Assembly: GCA_964567855.1 (NCBI GenBank)
Contig: CAZMOE010000005.1
Span: 1 to 64,000, forward strand
DNA from: Liminaster sp964567855
Lineage (GTDB): Bacteria; Bacteroidota; Bacteroidia; Bacteroidales; UBA3663
Length of the DNA stretch: 64,000 bases
Direction: 5' to 3'
Of this stretch, positions 18,401 through 27,986 are shown in pieces. The position numbers and the translations under genes are program-made. Numbering within the stretch: the stretch's first letter is position 1; each line of letters begins with the position of its first letter. The notes under the pieces were generated by a model. That model did no database searches, was not told where the DNA came from, and worked only from the letters and a program-made list of their open reading frames with translations.

Positions 18401-21400
18401 ATGTATAAAAATCCGGCAAAACAGGGATTGTATGATCCTGCCTATGAACATGATGCCTGCGGTGTGGGTCTGCTGGCCAACATCAACGGCAGCAAAAGCC
18501 ATGAAATCGTAGAGCGGGGGTTGCAAGTTTTGGAGAATATGGAGCATCGTGGCGCGGAAGGCGCCGATGAACGGACCGGAGACGGTGCGGGTATCATGGT
18601 GCAGATTCCACATGAATTTATATTGCTGCAAGGCATTCCGGTGCCCGAAAAGGGCCGCTATGGGGTGGGGATGATCTTCTTGCCGAAAGAACAAAAGGAG
18701 CAGGAGGTCTGTCAGGAGATCTTGCAGGCGGAAATTTCTGCTGCCGGATTGAAATTGATTGCCACGCGTGACGTTCCTGTCAACAGCGATGTCCTGGGTG
18801 TCCTTTCCGCTGCATCCGAGCCGGCCGTCAGGCAGTATTTCATTACGTCGGATCACCTGTTGCCGCAGGAGGAGCTGGAGCGTAATCTGTATCTGGTGCG
18901 CCGTCGGGTGGAGAATCGGGTCGCCGCATCCGATATGGGGGCCAAAGACGATTTTTATGTGTGCTCCCTTTCGACGCGTATCGTCGTATATAAAGGTATG
19001 TTGATATCAAGACAACTGCGGCAGTATTATCCGGATCTTTTGAGCCCTTGGTTCACTTCCGGTCTGGCTCTCGTGCATTCGCGATTCTCCACCAATACGT
19101 CGCCGCGCTGGCCGCTGGCCCAACCTTTCCGCTATTTAGGCCATAATGGCGAGATCAATACTATCCGCGGCAACCGCAGCTGGATGTCGGCGCGGGAAAC
19201 GGTGCTCGATCCGGGCAAATTAGGAGGTATGCAGGAGGTTACGCCTATCGTTCAGCCCGGCATGTCCGATTCCGCCTCTTTCGACAATGTCCTGGAGTTC
19301 TTCGTACAGGCCGGAATGAGCCTGCCGCATGCCCTGGCCATGATGGTACCGGAGAGTTTCAACAGCAAGAATCCTATCAGCCAGGAACTGAAGGATTTCT
19401 ATGAGTATCATTCCATCATGATGGAGCCGTGGGATGGCCCGGCGGCCCTTCTGTTCAGCGACGGACGCTATGCCGGCGGTATGCTGGATCGCAACGGGCT
19501 ACGTCCATGCCGCTATCTCATTACGAAAGACGGTATGCTGATGATGGCTTCCGAAACCGGCGTGCTGATGTTCGACGGCAATGAAATTGCAGAGAAGGGA
19601 CGTCTTCAGCCCGGTAAGATCCTGCTTGTGGATATGGAGACCGGCAAGATATCCTATGACTCCGAGGTCAAGGCGGCCCTTGCCGGCGAGCATCCTTACG
19701 GCGAATGGCTGAACCGGAACCGCATCTGGCTCGATAAACTCTCTTCCGGCCGTAAGGCCGTCGAGAAAGTCGAGGATTATATGACTCTCATGTCTGCTTT
19801 CGGCTATAGCCAGGAAGATGTTTCCCGTCTTATCGTCCCGATGGCGCAAAACGGGCAGGAACCTACCTGGTCCATGGGCAATGATACCCCCTTGGCGGCA
19901 TTTTCCAATCAGCCCCAGCGGCTGTTTGCCTATTTCCGTCAGCAGTTTGCCCAGGTCACCAATCCGCCGATCGACCCTATCAGAGAGAAACTCGTCATGT
20001 CGCTCGACGGATATGTCGGCTCTATCGACAGTAACCTTCTCGAACCCAATCCGGAGCTGTGCAAGATGGTGCGCCTCTCCAACCCGATTCTGACAAACAC
20101 CCAATTCGATCTGCTTTGCAATATCGCCTATAAAGGTTTCAAGGCCGTTAAGGCTCCGATGCTTTTCGCCGTGAAAGAGGGCGTCGAAGGGATGAAAGCC
20201 GCCGTGCAACGCTTGTGCGAAACCGCAGAAAATGCAGTCGACAGCGGTGCCGACTATATTATTCTGACCGACCGCGGCGTGAATGCCGAAATGGCCCCGG
20301 TGCCGTCGCTTTTGGCGACCTCTGCCGTCCATTCCTATCTAATAGGCAAGCACAAACGTTGTCAGATCGGTCTTATCATCGAGAGCGCGGAACCCCGTGA
20401 GGTCATGCACTTCGCTTTGCTCATGGGCTTCGGCGCCAGCGCGATCAATCCTTATCTCGCCTTTGCTACGATCGAGGAGCAAATTGCTCAGGGAGAGCTT
20501 GCCCTGGATTATAAAACCGCTTGCGCCAACTATATTCAGGCCATCTGCAAGGGCTTGTTGAAAATCATGTCCAAGATGGGTATTTCCACACTTATGTCTT
20601 ACAAGGGTGCCCGTATTTTCGAGGTGGCCGGCATTGACCAGAGTGTCATGGACGAGTATTTCGGCGGTGCCGATTCCAAAATAACCGGCATCGGGTTACA
20701 GGAGATCTGCGAGGAGGTCCTGAAACCGCATCAGACGGCCTATGCGGCATTTGCCGACCATACGATATTGCCTAATTTCGGCAATTATGCCTACCGGCGT
20801 GACGGAGAGAAGCATGCCTGGAACCCGGAGACGATTTCAACGTTGCAGATTGCTACCCGACTGGGCAGTTATAAGAAATATAAAGAATATGCGGCCTTGG
20901 TCAATGAGCGGGAGGAGCCGATGTTCATCCGTGACTTCATGACCTTCAAGAAGGCCGAAGTTCCTGTTCCGCTGGAAGAGGTGGAGCCGGTCGAAAGCAT
21001 CATGCGTCGGTTTGTGACGGGTGCCATGTCGTTCGGCGCTATTTCTCAGGAGGCGCACGAGGCGCTGGCCATTGCCATGAATACCATCGGCGGCCGCAGC
21101 AATACGGGTGAAGGCGGTGAAGACAGTGCCCGCTTTTATATTGCCGAGGGTGAACCCAATACCCGTTCCGCCATCAAGCAGGTGGCAAGCGGCCGTTTCG
21201 GCGTTACCACCGAATACCTTGTCAATGCGGACGAGATCCAGATTAAGATAGCCCAGGGCGCGAAGCCAGGGGAGGGCGGCCAGTTGCCGGGTTTCAAGGT
21301 CAACGATATCATTGCCAAGACCCGCCATTCGATGCCCGGTATCACGTTGATTTCTCCGCCGCCTCATCATGATATTTATTCTATCGAAGATCTGGCGCAG

Positions 21401-22918
21401 CTGATTTTCGATCTGAAGAATGTCAACCCCAAAGCCGATATTTCCGTCAAGCTTGTTTCCGAGTCCGGTATCGGCACGATTGCCGCCGGTGTAGCCAAGG
21501 CCAAGGCTGACCGGATCATTATTTCCGGTGCGGATGGCGGTACGGGCGCTTCGCCGGCCTCTTCGACCAAGCATGCGGGTATGAGTCCCGAAATCGGTCT
21601 GGCGGAGACCCAGCAGACGTTGATCATCAACCGTTTGCGCGGTCAGGTGAAACTACAGACCGACGGTCAGATGAAAACCGGCCGCGATGCGATGATGATG
21701 GCCATGCTCGGAGCCGAAGAATATGCATTTGCGACCACAGCATTGATCGTGTTGGGGTGTGTCATGATGCGTAAATGCCACATGAATACCTGTCCGGTGG
21801 GCGTCGCCACGCAGGATCCCCGTTTGCGGGCCCGTTTCAAGGGGCGCGCGGAATATCTGATCACCTATTTCCGCTTTGTAGCCCAGGAAATGCGTGAATA
21901 TCTTGCCGAAATGGGACTGCATACGATGGACGAGGCCATCGGTCGTACCGATCTGATAGAAACCCGTACTTTCGACACCAACAGCAAGACCCGCAAGATA
22001 GATGTCAGCCGTTTGCTGTATCGGCCGGAAGAGGCCCAGGAGACTCCTGTCCGGAACGTCAAGCCGCAGCATCACAACATCGATGCTGTCAAGGATGTCA
22101 ATATTATCAAGGTTGCCACACCGGCCATTACGGCCAGCATGCCCATCCAGTTGAGCTATGGCATTTGCAATACCGACCGTGCCGTCGGGACAATGCTCTC
22201 CGGAGAGATTGCCCGTCGTTATGGCAGCAAAGGTTTGCCCGCCGATACGATTACGGTTTCCTTCAAAGGTTCGGCCGGACAGTCTTTCGGCGCGTTCCTT
22301 GTCAACGGCCTGCATTTTAAATTGCAGGGCGATGCCAACGATTATTTAGGCAAGGGACTTTCCGGCGGCAAAATCTCGGTCATACCGCCCAGCGGCACCT
22401 CGTTTGCGGCCGATGAGAATATCATCTGCGGTAATACGCTTCTGTATGGTGCCACCAGCGGTGAGGTATATATCAACGGGCGTGTCGGCGAACGTTTTGC
22501 CGTGCGTAATTCCGGCGCCACGGCTGTGGTAGAGGGTGCCGGTGACCATTGTTGCGAATATATGACCGGAGGTGTCGTTGCCGTATTGGGACCGGTCGGC
22601 CGCAATTTCGCGGCGGGTATGTCGGCCGGTGTCGCTTATGTGCTCGACGAGCAGCATGACTTCGATTATTTCTGTAATATGGAGATGGTGGAGCTGACGC
22701 TGGTGGAGGACCGCTATGATGTGCGCGAACTGCAGTCTTTGATAGAGAACCATTACCGGCATACCGGTTCGCCCAAGGCCCGCCGCCTGCTTGACAACTG
22801 GGCGGAGGCAGTCGGAAATTTCATCAAGGTGACACCGATTGAATACAAGAAGGTGCTTTATGAGCAGCGGTTACGTGAACTGGAGGCCCGGCAGGGCAGC
22901 GTGACGCATCAGGAGTAA
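18401..22918 (+). CDS. gltB: Glutamate synthase, large (alpha) subunit
   Basis: The protein has 1505 residues, full length for the family. After a 19-residue propeptide comes the class II glutaminase domain with nucleophile Cys20 (HDACGVGLL), including the conserved HRGAEGADERTGDGAG block and HSRFSTNTSPRWPLAQPFR. The FMN-binding synthase domain follows (SMSFGAISQEAHEALA, GEGGEDSARF, then ISGADGGTGASP). The Fe-S cysteines appear as CVMMRKCHMNTC, followed by PVGVATQD. The GxGxG beta-helix domain ends the protein. It makes two glutamates from glutamine and 2-oxoglutarate with electrons delivered by GltD, in the cytoplasm. gltD begins 56 bp downstream. Confidence 0.97.
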   Translation: MYKNPAKQGLYDPAYEHDACGVGLLANINGSKSHEIVERGLQVLENMEHRGAEGADERTGDGAGIMVQIPHEFILLQGIPVPEKGRYGVGMIFLPKEQKEQEVCQEILQAEISAAGLKLIATRDVPVNSDVLGVLSAASEPAVRQYFITSDHLLPQEELERNLYLVRRRVENRVAASDMGAKDDFYVCSLSTRIVVYKGMLISRQLRQYYPDLLSPWFTSGLALVHSRFSTNTSPRWPLAQPFRYLGHNGEINTIRGNRSWMSARETVLDPGKLGGMQEVTPIVQPGMSDSASFDNVLEFFVQAGMSLPHALAMMVPESFNSKNPISQELKDFYEYHSIMMEPWDGPAALLFSDGRYAGGMLDRNGLRPCRYLITKDGMLMMASETGVLMFDGNEIAEKGRLQPGKILLVDMETGKISYDSEVKAALAGEHPYGEWLNRNRIWLDKLSSGRKAVEKVEDYMTLMSAFGYSQEDVSRLIVPMAQNGQEPTWSMGNDTPLAAFSNQPQRLFAYFRQQFAQVTNPPIDPIREKLVMSLDGYVGSIDSNLLEPNPELCKMVRLSNPILTNTQFDLLCNIAYKGFKAVKAPMLFAVKEGVEGMKAAVQRLCETAENAVDSGADYIILTDRGVNAEMAPVPSLLATSAVHSYLIGKHKRCQIGLIIESAEPREVMHFALLMGFGASAINPYLAFATIEEQIAQGELALDYKTACANYIQAICKGLLKIMSKMGISTLMSYKGARIFEVAGIDQSVMDEYFGGADSKITGIGLQEICEEVLKPHQTAYAAFADHTILPNFGNYAYRRDGEKHAWNPETISTLQIATRLGSYKKYKEYAALVNEREEPMFIRDFMTFKKAEVPVPLEEVEPVESIMRRFVTGAMSFGAISQEAHEALAIAMNTIGGRSNTGEGGEDSARFYIAEGEPNTRSAIKQVASGRFGVTTEYLVNADEIQIKIAQGAKPGEGGQLPGFKVNDIIAKTRHSMPGITLISPPPHHDIYSIEDLAQLIFDLKNVNPKADISVKLVSESGIGTIAAGVAKAKADRIIISGADGGTGASPASSTKHAGMSPEIGLAETQQTLIINRLRGQVKLQTDGQMKTGRDAMMMAMLGAEEYAFATTALIVLGCVMMRKCHMNTCPVGVATQDPRLRARFKGRAEYLITYFRFVAQEMREYLAEMGLHTMDEAIGRTDLIETRTFDTNSKTRKIDVSRLLYRPEEAQETPVRNVKPQHHNIDAVKDVNIIKVATPAITASMPIQLSYGICNTDRAVGTMLSGEIARRYGSKGLPADTITVSFKGSAGQSFGAFLVNGLHFKLQGDANDYLGKGLSGGKISVIPPSGTSFAADENIICGNTLLYGATSGEVYINGRVGERFAVRNSGATAVVEGAGDHCCEYMTGGVVAVLGPVGRNFAAGMSAGVAYVLDEQHDFDYFCNMEMVELTLVEDRYDVRELQSLIENHYRHTGSPKARRLLDNWAEAVGNFIKVTPIEYKKVLYEQRLRELEARQGSVTHQE

Positions 22919-22974
22919 TCCGGGTGCAGGCTGTATTTATGTTCCATTAATTTGTAATTAAAAATAGAAAAGAT

Positions 22975-24393
22975 ATGGGAAATCCAAGAGCATTTTTAAC
23001 CGTCGATCGCAAGGAAGCCGGCTACCGGCCCAAGGAGGAGCGTGTCCGCGACTATGGAGAGGTTGAGCAGACTTTGTGCATCGAAGACCGCAAGATACAG
23101 GCTTCCCGCTGCATGGACTGCGGCGTTCCGTTCTGCCATTGGGCCTGTCCGCTTGGAAACCGGATGCCTGAATATCAGGATCTGGTGGCCAAAGGAAAAT
23201 GGGAGGAGGCCTACCGGGTGCTGAACATGACCCATCCGTTTCCGGAGTTTACCGGCCGCGTCTGTCCTGCCCTTTGCGAAAAATCGTGTGTGCAGGCCAT
23301 AGAACATCAGGCGGTCACCATCCGGGAAAATGAGGCAGCGACGGCGGAACGGGCCTATAACGAGGGTTTTGTACAGCCTCGTGTGCCGCAGTTCAGACGT
23401 GGCAAGAAAGTGGCTGTCGTGGGCGGCGGTCCTGCCGGTCTCGGCGCGGCCGACCGATTGAACCAATTGGGCTACGATGTCACTGTCTTTGAAAAACATG
23501 AGGCTGTCGGCGGTCTGCTCCGTTTCGGTATTCCGGATTTCAAACTCAATAAGGCAGTCATCGATCGCCGTCTGCATATTCTGGAGGCCGAAGGCATCGT
23601 CTTTAAGACTGGCGTGACGGTAGGAACCGATATTACGGCACAGGAATTGCTGGATGGCTATGATGCGGTTTGTCTTTGTGCCGGGGCCGAGACTCCGCGC
23701 GACCTGTGCGTGGAAGGACGTGAACTGGAGGGCGTCTATTTCGCTTTGCAGTTGCTTCAGCAGCAGAACAGAATCAATGCCGGCGTGGAGGTGGATGCCT
23801 CGGAGCGCATTTCGGCCAGAGGAAAGAATGTGCTGGTCATTGGTGGCGGTGATACCGGTTCCGACTGTGTCGGGACGGCCAACCGCCAGGGTGCCCGTAG
23901 TGTGACCCAGATCGAGGTCATGCCCAAGCCCTGCGAAGGCGATAACCCGGCCACGCCATGGCCGATGTACCCGATGGTGCTCAAGACCACCTCTTCGCAT
24001 CAGGAGGGATGCGTGCGCGAGTGGAACCTTAACACGTTGCGCTTTGTCGCCGACGGGCAAGGACGCCTGGCCGGGGCCGAGGTAGAAGAGGTCGAATGGC
24101 AGCCTGCTGCCGACGGCGGCAGGCCGGTGATGCGGGGCACGGGCAAGAAAAAGGTCATCGAGTGCGAGCTGGTTCTTTTGGCCATGGGCTTCGTTCATCC
24201 CGATGCTGCTTTGGTCGACATGTTCGGCCTGGAGAAAGATGCCCGCGGTAATATCCGGACCGATGCCTGCGGTCGCACCTCTCATCCGAAAATTTTTGCT
24301 GCCGGCGACTGCCGTACCGGTGCCAGCCTCGTCGTGAGAGCCATTGCCAGCGGGCGTGTCGCTGCTGCCGGCATTGACGCAGCGCTTAGATAG
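22975..24393 (+). CDS. gltD: Glutamate synthase, small (beta) subunit
   Basis: A 472-residue flavoprotein, full length. The N-terminal domain holds Fe-S cluster cysteines (CMDCGVPFCHWACP, then CPALCEKSC). Next is an FAD-binding Rossmann fold (VAVVGGGPAGLGAADRL), an NAD(P)H-binding fold (VLVIGGGDTGSDCVGTA) and the closing FAD motif (IFAAGDCRTGASLVVRAI). It passes electrons from NADPH through FAD and Fe-S clusters to GltB. The order gltB-gltD and the close spacing show one operon. A long hairpin follows 38 bp after the stop. Confidence 0.97.
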   Translation: MGNPRAFLTVDRKEAGYRPKEERVRDYGEVEQTLCIEDRKIQASRCMDCGVPFCHWACPLGNRMPEYQDLVAKGKWEEAYRVLNMTHPFPEFTGRVCPALCEKSCVQAIEHQAVTIRENEAATAERAYNEGFVQPRVPQFRRGKKVAVVGGGPAGLGAADRLNQLGYDVTVFEKHEAVGGLLRFGIPDFKLNKAVIDRRLHILEAEGIVFKTGVTVGTDITAQELLDGYDAVCLCAGAETPRDLCVEGRELEGVYFALQLLQQQNRINAGVEVDASERISARGKNVLVIGGGDTGSDCVGTANRQGARSVTQIEVMPKPCEGDNPATPWPMYPMVLKTTSSHQEGCVREWNLNTLRFVADGQGRLAGAEVEEVEWQPAADGGRPVMRGTGKKKVIECELVLLAMGFVHPDAALVDMFGLEKDARGNIRTDACGRTSHPKIFAAGDCRTGASLVVRAIASGRVAAAGIDAALR

Positions 24394-24430
24394 AAGAAAA
24401 CTTCTGTTTCACCGGAGTATCCGATAGGCC

Positions 24431-24486
24431 AAGACCATTATTATTGCCGTCGAATTTTTGCAGGAGGCGATGATAATGGTCTTTCT
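24431..24486 (+). terminator. Long hairpin after gltD, terminator-like
   Basis: An 18-position stem: AAGACCATTATTATTGCC pairs with GGCGATGATAATGGTCTT through two G-U pairs, with a 17-base loop, then a weak T-rich run (TTTCTC). It is unusually long and is not very GC-rich. A second, stronger terminator lies at 24667. Between the two I see no gene. Confidence 0.5.
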
Positions 24487-24666
24487 CATGTTTCCGGCAG
24501 AGCGGATGGGGGTGGGAACGGAAGGTATGGGGCCTCTTTCCGTTTGTGAACCTTTTTATATTGTGTCTGTCATGGTCACGGCGGGGCGGGAAGCGGATAC
24601 GATGAAATGAGACCTGCTTGTTTTTGTGATGGAGTGGCCGAGGGATTTCATATTGGTTGTCCGATG

Positions 24667-24710
24667 ATAAAACCGGCGGCACCTGCATTAGTAGGTGCCG
24701 CCGGTTTTAT
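24667..24710. terminator. Bidirectional terminator between gltBD and carAB
   Basis: An 18-bp perfect stem (ATAAAACCGGCGGCACCT and its complement) around an 8-base loop. The A run on one side and T run on the other let it work on both strands, ending both converging operons. It lies 12 bp beyond the end of carB. Confidence 0.9.
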
Positions 24711-24721
24711 TGTAGGGCCTC

Positions 24722-27700
24722 TCAGTTTTCGCCGTATTCATCCCATGCCTTGATGGCGATATCGTCAATCGGCATCGTGCAGAAAGCATGGATAAATGCT
24801 GCCGCAAGGCGGTCGTTGGTGATGAGCGGCACATTGAAGTCGATGGCGGCACGACGGATCTTGTACCCGTTGTCGAGTTCGCCGCTGGTGAGGTTTTTGG
24901 GGATATTGATCACCAGGTCGATCTTGCGGTCACGTATCATGTCGAGGGCCTGCGGCTGCATCTCCTCGCTGGGCCAATAGACATGTTGGCATGGAACATT
25001 GTTCTCGACGAGGAAACGGTAGGAGCCGCCGGTGGCGTAAAGCGTGTAGCCGCGCTCGGCGAGCATCTTGGCAGGACGTAGCAACGTAAGTTTTTGTTTC
25101 GGGTTTCCTGAGGAGATGAGTATATTTTTGGCCGGGATACGGAGACCTACCGACAGCATGGCCTTCAAGATCGCGCAGGAAGTGTCGTCGCCCAGGCATC
25201 CGACCTCTCCGGTCGATGACATGTCCACGCCCAGCACCGGATCGGCTTTCTGGAGGCGGGAGAAAGAGAACTGCGAGGCCTTGATGCCCACATAGTCGAG
25301 ATCGAATTCTGACTTATGGGGAACTTCATAGGGCGCGCGGAGCATGATTTTTGCGGCCAGCTCGATGAGGTTCATTTTTAGGACTTTGCTGACGAATGGG
25401 AACGAACGCGAGGCACGCAGGTTACACTCGATAACCTTAATGTCATTCTCTCTGGCCAGGAACTGGATGTTGAAAGGACCGGAGATATGCAGTTCGCGGG
25501 CAATCTGTTTGGCAACCTTCTTGATGCGTCGCACAGTCTCGCAATAGAGTTTCTGTGGAGGGAACTGGATGGTAGCGTCGCCCGAATGCACGCCGGCGAA
25601 TTCGATGTGTTCGGAGATGGCGTAGGCTACGATTTCTCCTTGGTCGGCCACAGCGTCCATTTCGACCTCTTTGGCACCTTCGATGAATTGCGAGATCACC
25701 ACCGGATGTTTTTGCGAAACATTGGCGGCCAGCTGCAGGAAGCGGACCAACTCCTGCTGGTTGGAGCAGACGTTCATCGCGGCACCGCTGAGCACGTAAG
25801 AGGGGCGGACAAGTACCGGGAACCCTACTTCTGCGATAAACTTGTCGACGTCGGCCATCGTTGACAACTCTTTCCAGGCCGGCTGTTCGACTCCGATGCG
25901 GTCGCACATGGAAGAAAACTTCTGGCGGTCTTCGGCATTGTCGATATATTGGGCCTGAGTACCGAGAATAGGCACGTGTTGCTCGTCGAGGCGCATGGCA
26001 AGGTTATTCGGAATCTGGCCGCCTACTGACAGGATGACGCCGTGCGGGCTCTCCAGATCGATGATGTCCATAACGCGCTCGAAAGTCAGTTCGTCGAAAT
26101 AGAGGCGGTCGCACATGTCATAGTCGGTCGAGACGGTTTCCGGGTTATAGTTGATCATGACCGAACGGTAGCCTTCGCGGCGCACGGTGGTCAGGGCATT
26201 GACCGAACACCAGTCGAATTCGACCGATGAACCGATACGATAGGCACCGGAGCCGAGTACGATGACCGATTTTCCGTCATGTTGGAACTCGATGTCCTGA
26301 TATTCTCCGTTGTAGGTGAGATAGAGGTAATTGGTCTGGGCCGGGTATTCGGCCGCGAGTGTGTCTATCTGTTTGACGACGGGCAGAATGCCGAGCCGCT
26401 TACGCAAATTGCGGATGGCCATGGCCGCTTTTTCGTTGTCCATGCTGTTTTCCAGACCTAAGGCGCGGGCGATCTGGAAGTCGGAGAAACCTTGTTTCTT
26501 GGCTTTGCGGAGCAGCGTCGAGAATGCGGGAGTTGTAACGTCGGCAAGAGGCGATTCTTCACAATGTTCCAGTTCTTCTGCCGTTTGGATGATGCCATGC
26601 AGTTTCTGAAGGAACCATTTGTCGATTTTGGTGAGATCGTGAATCTGGTCGATGGTATAACCTGCGCGGAATGCTTTTGAAATGACGAAGATACGTTTGT
26701 CTGTCGGGGCACGGAGCGCTTTGTCGATGTCGGCGATGACAAGTTCTTTGTTTTCGACGAATCCGTGCATGCCCTGGCCGATCATACGCAGACCTTTTTG
26801 GATCGCCTCCTCGAAAGTGCGGCCGATGGCCATCACTTCACCTACCGATTTCATGGAAGAACCGAGTTCGCGGTCGACGCCCTGGAATTTTCCAAGGTCC
26901 CAACGGGGAAGTTTGCAGACGATATAGTCCAGCGCCGGCTCGAAGAAGGCGGATGTGGTCTTGGTGACCGAATTTTTCAACTCGAAAAGACCGTAACCCA
27001 GACCGAGCTTGGCTGCTACGAACGCCAGCGGATAACCCGTGGCCTTGCTGGCCAAGGCCGACGAGCGGCTGAGGCGAGCGTTGACCTCGATGACGCGATA
27101 GTCTTCGCTGTTGGGGTCGTAGGCGTATTGCACATTGCATTCGCCCACGATGCCGATATGGCGGATAATCTTGATGGAAAGGGCGCGCAACTTGTGATAG
27201 TCGCGGTTGGAGAGGGTCTGCGACGGGGCGACGACGATGCTTTCGCCCGTATGGATGCCGAGCGGATCGAAATTTTCCATGTTGCAGACCGTGATGCAGT
27301 TGTCGTAGCGGTCGCGGACGACTTCATATTCCACTTCTTTCCATCCCTTCAAAGATTTCTCGACAAGGATTTGCGGCGAGAAGGAGAGCGCTTTGTTACC
27401 GATGGTTTCGAGTTCCGCTTCATTGTCGCAGAATCCGGACCCGAGGCCGCCCAATGCATATGCCGCGCGTATGATGACAGGATAGCCGAGATCGTTGGCC
27501 GCAGCCTTGGCTTCGTCGAGTGAGTTGCAGGCGTGGCTTTTGATGGTGTTGACATTGATTTCGTCGAGTTTTTCGATGAAAAGCTCGCGGTCTTCAGTGT
27601 CCATGATGGCCTGTACGGGAGTTCCCAGTACCTGCACATTATATTTTTCGAGAACGCCGCTTTGGAATAGTTCTACACCGCAGTTCAGCGCAGTTTGTCC

Positions 27701-27970
27701 GCCGAAGGAAAGGAGTATGCCGTCAGGACGTTCTTTCTGGATGACCTTTTCAACAAAGAATGGGGTGACCGGTAGAAAATAGATTTTGTCGGCGACGCCT
27801 TCTGATGTTTGCACCGTGGCAATATTGGGGTTGATCAGTACGGAGAAGATGCCTTCTTCGCGCAGGGCTTTCAAAGCCTGGGAACCGGAATAGTCAAACT
27901 CGCCGGCCTCACCGATTTTCAGTGCGCCGGAACCGAGCAAAAGAACTTTTTTTATGTTATTGTTGATCAT
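24722..27970 (-). CDS. carB: Carbamoyl-phosphate synthase, large subunit
   Basis: About 1082 residues from ATG 27970 (MINNNIKKVLLLGSGALKIGEAGEFDYSG). An earlier in-frame start at 28012 would overlap the carA end and adds a non-homologous tail, so I reject it. Two homologous ATP-grasp halves are visible. The first has VLLLGSGALKIGEAGEFDYSGSQAL and RSSALASKATGYPLA; the second has VIVLGSGAYRIGSSVEFDWC and SRSFPFVSKVLKMNLIELAA. The C-terminal MGS-like allosteric domain begins near GYTLYATGGSYRFLVENNV. It joins ammonia from CarA, bicarbonate and two ATP into carbamoyl phosphate for pyrimidines and arginine. carA ends 16 bp upstream, so the two are one operon. Confidence 0.97.
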   Translation of the reverse strand: MINNNIKKVLLLGSGALKIGEAGEFDYSGSQALKALREEGIFSVLINPNIATVQTSEGVADKIYFLPVTPFFVEKVIQKERPDGILLSFGGQTALNCGVELFQSGVLEKYNVQVLGTPVQAIMDTEDRELFIEKLDEINVNTIKSHACNSLDEAKAAANDLGYPVIIRAAYALGGLGSGFCDNEAELETIGNKALSFSPQILVEKSLKGWKEVEYEVVRDRYDNCITVCNMENFDPLGIHTGESIVVAPSQTLSNRDYHKLRALSIKIIRHIGIVGECNVQYAYDPNSEDYRVIEVNARLSRSSALASKATGYPLAFVAAKLGLGYGLFELKNSVTKTTSAFFEPALDYIVCKLPRWDLGKFQGVDRELGSSMKSVGEVMAIGRTFEEAIQKGLRMIGQGMHGFVENKELVIADIDKALRAPTDKRIFVISKAFRAGYTIDQIHDLTKIDKWFLQKLHGIIQTAEELEHCEESPLADVTTPAFSTLLRKAKKQGFSDFQIARALGLENSMDNEKAAMAIRNLRKRLGILPVVKQIDTLAAEYPAQTNYLYLTYNGEYQDIEFQHDGKSVIVLGSGAYRIGSSVEFDWCSVNALTTVRREGYRSVMINYNPETVSTDYDMCDRLYFDELTFERVMDIIDLESPHGVILSVGGQIPNNLAMRLDEQHVPILGTQAQYIDNAEDRQKFSSMCDRIGVEQPAWKELSTMADVDKFIAEVGFPVLVRPSYVLSGAAMNVCSNQQELVRFLQLAANVSQKHPVVISQFIEGAKEVEMDAVADQGEIVAYAISEHIEFAGVHSGDATIQFPPQKLYCETVRRIKKVAKQIARELHISGPFNIQFLARENDIKVIECNLRASRSFPFVSKVLKMNLIELAAKIMLRAPYEVPHKSEFDLDYVGIKASQFSFSRLQKADPVLGVDMSSTGEVGCLGDDTSCAILKAMLSVGLRIPAKNILISSGNPKQKLTLLRPAKMLAERGYTLYATGGSYRFLVENNVPCQHVYWPSEEMQPQALDMIRDRKIDLVINIPKNLTSGELDNGYKIRRAAIDFNVPLITNDRLAAAFIHAFCTMPIDDIAIKAWDEYGEN

Positions 27971-27986
27971 ACTGTTTCTCTCTGTT

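Noticed and set aside
19499..20332. Minus-strand frame of 277 codons inside gltB, and similar ones at 20837-21574 and 21653-22315
   Set aside because: All are antisense to gltB, with shadow-like composition and no recognisable domain.
22996..24285. Open frame of 429 codons on the minus strand inside gltD
   Set aside because: It is fully antisense to a certain gene. High GC at third codon positions opens the opposite strand. Its His- and Arg-rich composition is typical of shadow frames.
24386..24688. Minus-strand frame of 100 codons between gltD and carB
   Set aside because: It overlaps two terminator-like hairpins and has a His/Arg-rich, shadow-like composition.
26765..27523. Plus-strand frame of 252 codons inside carB
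   Set aside because: Antisense to a full-length, highly conserved carB. No promoter or domain.
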